Origin: Pandoraea aquatica
GTDB taxonomy: Bacteria > Pseudomonadota > Gammaproteobacteria > Burkholderiales > Burkholderiaceae
Direction: 5' to 3'
NCBI RefSeq assembly: GCF_902459565.1
Contig: NZ_CABPSN010000002.1
Span: 744,001-808,000, forward strand
Length of the DNA stretch: 64,000 nucleotides
Below, piece after piece: positions 61,874 to 64,000 of the stretch (position 1 is the first letter of the stretch; every line of letters starts with the position of its first letter). A program made the position numbers and the translations under genes. The notes beneath the pieces were generated by a model, which was given only the letters and a program-made list of their open reading frames with translations, did no database searches and had not been told where the DNA came from.

Positions 61874-62408
61874 GCTGGGTGTCCGCTTGGATCAGACCGT
61901 CGAGCCCGGCCTTGGCGATTTCTTCGTCATGTTGCGGGGTATCGGCCGACACGCCGATGGCACCGACGACCGTGCCGTTCACGACGAGCGGCAGGCCCCC
62001 ACGCATGAGGACGTAGCCTTGCGCAGTGCCGACGGCACGGCGTGCGCCGTTCACCGCGTCTTCCAGTACACCGCTCGGGCGGCGGAACAGCGCGGCAGTG
62101 CGTGCTTTGCCCGGTGCGAGGTCTACGCCCGCGGGGACGGCGGCGTTGTCCATGCGTACCAGTGCGATGGGCAGACCGGCGGCGTCGACCACCGAGATGA
62201 CGCACGGCCAGCCTTCCGAGGCGGCTTTCGTCTGTGCGGCGCGAATGACGTTTTGCGCAGCGTCCAGCGTGAGGACAGGGCGTGTGGGCAACTCGGCGGC
62301 ATGCGACAGCAGTGGGGCCGCGCCAGCGCAAAGGGCGATCGTCATGGCGCAAATCTGGGCGACGTGTCGCGGGGCACGGCGCAGGGCATCGGAAACGCGG
62401 TTAGTCAT
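61851..62408 (-). CDS. GlcG/HbpS-family protein with signal peptide
   Basis: 185 aa from ATG 62408 (GGGAG 9 bases upstream; a TTG two codons earlier is less well placed). Signal peptide about 1-38 (basic start, hydrophobic AQICAMTIALCAGAAPLLSH, likely cleavage after SHA), then a HbpS/GlcG domain of about 140 aa with AGLPIALVRMDNAAVP, LMRGGLPLVVNGTVVGAIG and DEEIAKAGLDGL. Family members bind heme or occur with glycolate and other oxidation genes; here it is periplasmic. Translationally overlaps the DHA2 exporter. Confidence 0.83.
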   Translation of the reverse strand: MTNRVSDALRRAPRHVAQICAMTIALCAGAAPLLSHAAELPTRPVLTLDAAQNVIRAAQTKAASEGWPCVISVVDAAGLPIALVRMDNAAVPAGVDLAPGKARTAALFRRPSGVLEDAVNGARRAVGTAQGYVLMRGGLPLVVNGTVVGAIGVSADTPQHDEEIAKAGLDGLIQADTQHGNAKLQ

Positions 62409-62545
62409 CGTCAAAAACTCCCGTACTGAGTGAAGGATCGCTGCCGGAAATTACGTCGAAATCTCACGTCGGACGACAGCGATTTGGGTGGGAGTATTCG
62501 ACCATGCAGGGGGCCGCCGAGTCATTGCCGAGCGTCGGCGAAGTT

Positions 62546-62562
62546 ATTAGGTAAAACCTAAT
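62546..62562. promoter_or_regulatory. putative LysR operator
   Basis: ATTAGGT-AAA-ACCTAAT, a perfect 7-bp inverted repeat with a T-N11-A core, 72 bp before the LysR GTG start and about 140 bp from the divergent GlcG/exporter unit. The position and form are typical of a LysR recognition site. Confidence 0.6.
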
Positions 62563-62634
62563 GAAATCGACGATGACGCCCGCTTTGCCGCGCGGTAGCA
62601 TGGCCGAGCACGCATAACAAACCGAGAGGATTTC

Positions 62635-63543
62635 GTGGAACTTCGGCACTTTCGCTACTTCGTGACGCTGGCGCAGACGCTGCACTTCGGACGTGCCGCG
62701 CAAGCGCTGGATATCGCTGCCCCGACGCTCACCGTGCAGATTCAGGACATCGAACGCATGCTGGGCGTGCAGCTCTTCGCACGCAGTCGTCGCGATGTGC
62801 GTCTGACACCCGCCGGGGAGATGTTCCTGCTCGAAGCGAAGCAGGTACTTGCGCAAGCCGAACGCGCCGTGCTGGCAGGGCAGCGTGCCGGGCGTGGCGA
62901 GACGGGGCGAGTCGAGATCAGTTACGTCGGCTCGGCGGTGTACTCGGGCGTTTTGCAATCGCAACTGGCGGCGTTCCGTCAGGCGTGGCCGGGGGTGATC
63001 GTCACGGCGCGCGAGGTCTCGCAACACGAGTCACCCGCGATGCTCGTGGACAATCGCATCGATATCGCACTGGTTCGGATGCCGGTCAATCTTCACAACC
63101 GGCATCGTGCGCACGTGCTGTTTCGGGACAGCTTCTGCGTGGCGCTCCCGGCGGGCAATCCGCTGGTGAAGCAGTCGGGTGCGATCGATCCCGAGTCGCT
63201 CGACGGCGAGCGTTTCATCAATCCGGAACAGACGTTGGGAACGTTCGAGGTGGCGCGTCGCGGGGGCTTCACGCCAGTGATCGGCTCCGCGCCCGGCTCG
63301 CTGATCGCTGTGCTGACAGCCGTAGCGCTGGGCGAGGGCGTGGCTATCGTGCCGGACGTCCTCGTCGGTGCGACGGCGATACCCGGCGTCGTCTTCAAGC
63401 CGCTGGCGGGGCCGCCGATTCACTCGGAAATCTCGGCGGTCTTCCGCAGCTTCGAGCCATCGCTAGCCGTCTCGAAACTCATCGCTCAGATTACGCAGAC
63501 GGCCGCTGTGACGTCCTATGCACTGTTCGATCAACCGCAATGA
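62635..63543 (+). CDS. LysR family regulator (CynR/CatR-like)
   Basis: 302 aa with GTG start and GAGAGGA upstream. N-terminus MELRHFRYFVTLAQTLHFGR and helix-turn-helix QALDIAAPTLTVQIQDIERM, LGVQLFARSRRDVRLTPAGE place it in the branch of aromatic-pathway and cyanate regulators. Inducer domain about 90-295. Divergent from the GlcG-like/DHA2 exporter unit, with a clear operator candidate between. Convergent with the cut LysR gene at the window end. Confidence 0.87.
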   Translation: MELRHFRYFVTLAQTLHFGRAAQALDIAAPTLTVQIQDIERMLGVQLFARSRRDVRLTPAGEMFLLEAKQVLAQAERAVLAGQRAGRGETGRVEISYVGSAVYSGVLQSQLAAFRQAWPGVIVTAREVSQHESPAMLVDNRIDIALVRMPVNLHNRHRAHVLFRDSFCVALPAGNPLVKQSGAIDPESLDGERFINPEQTLGTFEVARRGGFTPVIGSAPGSLIAVLTAVALGEGVAIVPDVLVGATAIPGVVFKPLAGPPIHSEISAVFRSFEPSLAVSKLIAQITQTAAVTSYALFDQPQ

Positions 63544-63570
63544 CAATGGCGAACGTCGCGAGCGTGCGCC

Positions 63571-64000
63571 TCACTCTACCGGATGAAACTGAGCGAGCAA
63601 ATCGAGGAACAGATCCAGTGCGCGCGTGCGCGGCCGCGACGCTTCCGTGATCGCGCTGATCGCATTCTCGTACTCCGGCCCCGAGGGCACGCGCGCCAGT
63701 GCATGTCGCTTCGCAAACGACGCCGCGTAATACTGCGGCAGCAGCCCCACGTAGTGTCCCGAGAGCACCAGCATCGCCACGGCTTCCAAGCCGGACGCCG
63801 TCGGCCCGCGCGTCAAACCCAGTGAGTTCAGCGCTTCATGCACGAACGGTTGTGTTCGATACACCAGTGGCAATGTCGACGCGTCCTTCATCCGGTGTCG
63901 TGCCACATACAACTGGTGACGTTCGATAAACAGCGGCTGGTAATGAAACCCCGCTTCGCGCCGGTACATCCCCCGAATCGCGATCTGCACGCGACGCTCG
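63571..64000 (-). CDS. LysR family regulator, 3' part only
   Basis: C-terminal inducer-binding domain of a LysR protein; the 5' end with the DNA-binding domain lies beyond the right edge. Visible: GFHYQPLFIERHQLYVARHR (strand before the domain crossover), ASGLEAVAMLVLSGHYVGLL and PQYYAASFAKRHALARV, the usual second-lobe segments. About 143 residues in the window. Convergent with the LysR gene at 62635, 27 bp apart. Confidence 0.82.
   Translation of the reverse strand, partial: ERRVQIAIRGMYRREAGFHYQPLFIERHQLYVARHRMKDASTLPLVYRTQPFVHEALNSLGLTRGPTASGLEAVAMLVLSGHYVGLLPQYYAASFAKRHALARVPSGPEYENAISAITEASRPRTRALDLFLDLLAQFHPVE

Overview
The window looks like chromosomal DNA of a beta-proteobacterium of the Burkholderiaceae, with Pandoraea or Burkholderia as the best guess. 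This rests on high GC with strongly GC-biased third positions, many LysR regulators, an OmpC-type porin and an AAHS-type aromatic acid transporter. The genus is inferred from gene style, not from a marker gene. No rRNA, tRNA or CRISPR array was seen. About 58 genes or gene remnants were found. At least 13 are transcription regulators: nine LysR (one cut by the window edge), two GntR/FCD, one AraC and one MerR/TipA-like. Almost all the rest is catabolism and transport, so this is an accessory metabolic region.

Layout. 1-3231: amidohydrolase (cut at the left edge), diaminopropionate ammonia-lyase and an M20 amidohydrolase. A 271-bp element with perfect 32-bp terminal inverted repeats (MITE-like) sits between the first two. 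3250-5682: GntR regulator divergent from a hydroxymuconic-semialdehyde-type dehydrogenase. 5772-10655: three-gene aminoadipate operon (2-oxoadipate dioxygenase/decarboxylase of the HglS/DUF1338 type, AmaB-type dehydrogenase, aminotransferase) with a divergent LysR gene; this is the lower part of lysine catabolism via pipecolate. 10675-15144: YitT membrane protein, ilvE, small membrane protein, YfcF-type GST, LysR. 15250-20772: LysR, type I extradiol dioxygenase, a class II aldolase homologue that has lost its three zinc histidines, AAHS transporter and porin. 20864-23304: aldo/keto reductase and AraC regulator. 23307-26803: Ku and LigD, a two-gene NHEJ system joined by a GTGA overlap. 26977-28911: stress-type membrane protein, zinc-ribbon protein, 2-hydroxyacid dehydrogenase.

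29050-35454 is a complete gentisate route for 3-hydroxybenzoate: transporter, 3-hydroxybenzoate 6-monooxygenase, maleylpyruvate isomerase, fumarylpyruvate hydrolase, gentisate 1,2-dioxygenase and a divergent LysR activator. Promoter and operator candidates are visible in the divergent gap. 35493-37125 is a two-gene module near 50% GC: a HEPN-domain protein and a ParA/MinD-like protein whose Walker A and Walker B residues are both changed. It is the best candidate here for an undescribed, possibly defence-related, system. It lies next to a ruvA that has no ruvC or ruvB beside it.

38181-44459: LysR, MerR/TipA-like regulator with a typical MerR promoter, a methyltransferase-like gene broken by an in-frame amber codon, kgtP, a GhrA-type dehydrogenase and a GntR regulator. 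44483-55932 is a ten-gene minus-strand operon: a peptide-type ABC transporter with acyl-CoA ligase, SDR, thioesterase, quinone-oxidoreductase-like enzyme, M14-type carboxypeptidase and glyoxalase-like protein. Three ATGA overlaps tie its genes together. It looks like an import-and-degrade pathway for an unidentified amide or peptide-like substrate. 56169-64000: LysR, cupin, class II aldolase with intact metal site, haloacid-dehalogenase-type HAD enzyme, LysR, DHA2 exporter with a GlcG/HbpS protein, LysR, and the 3' part of another LysR gene.
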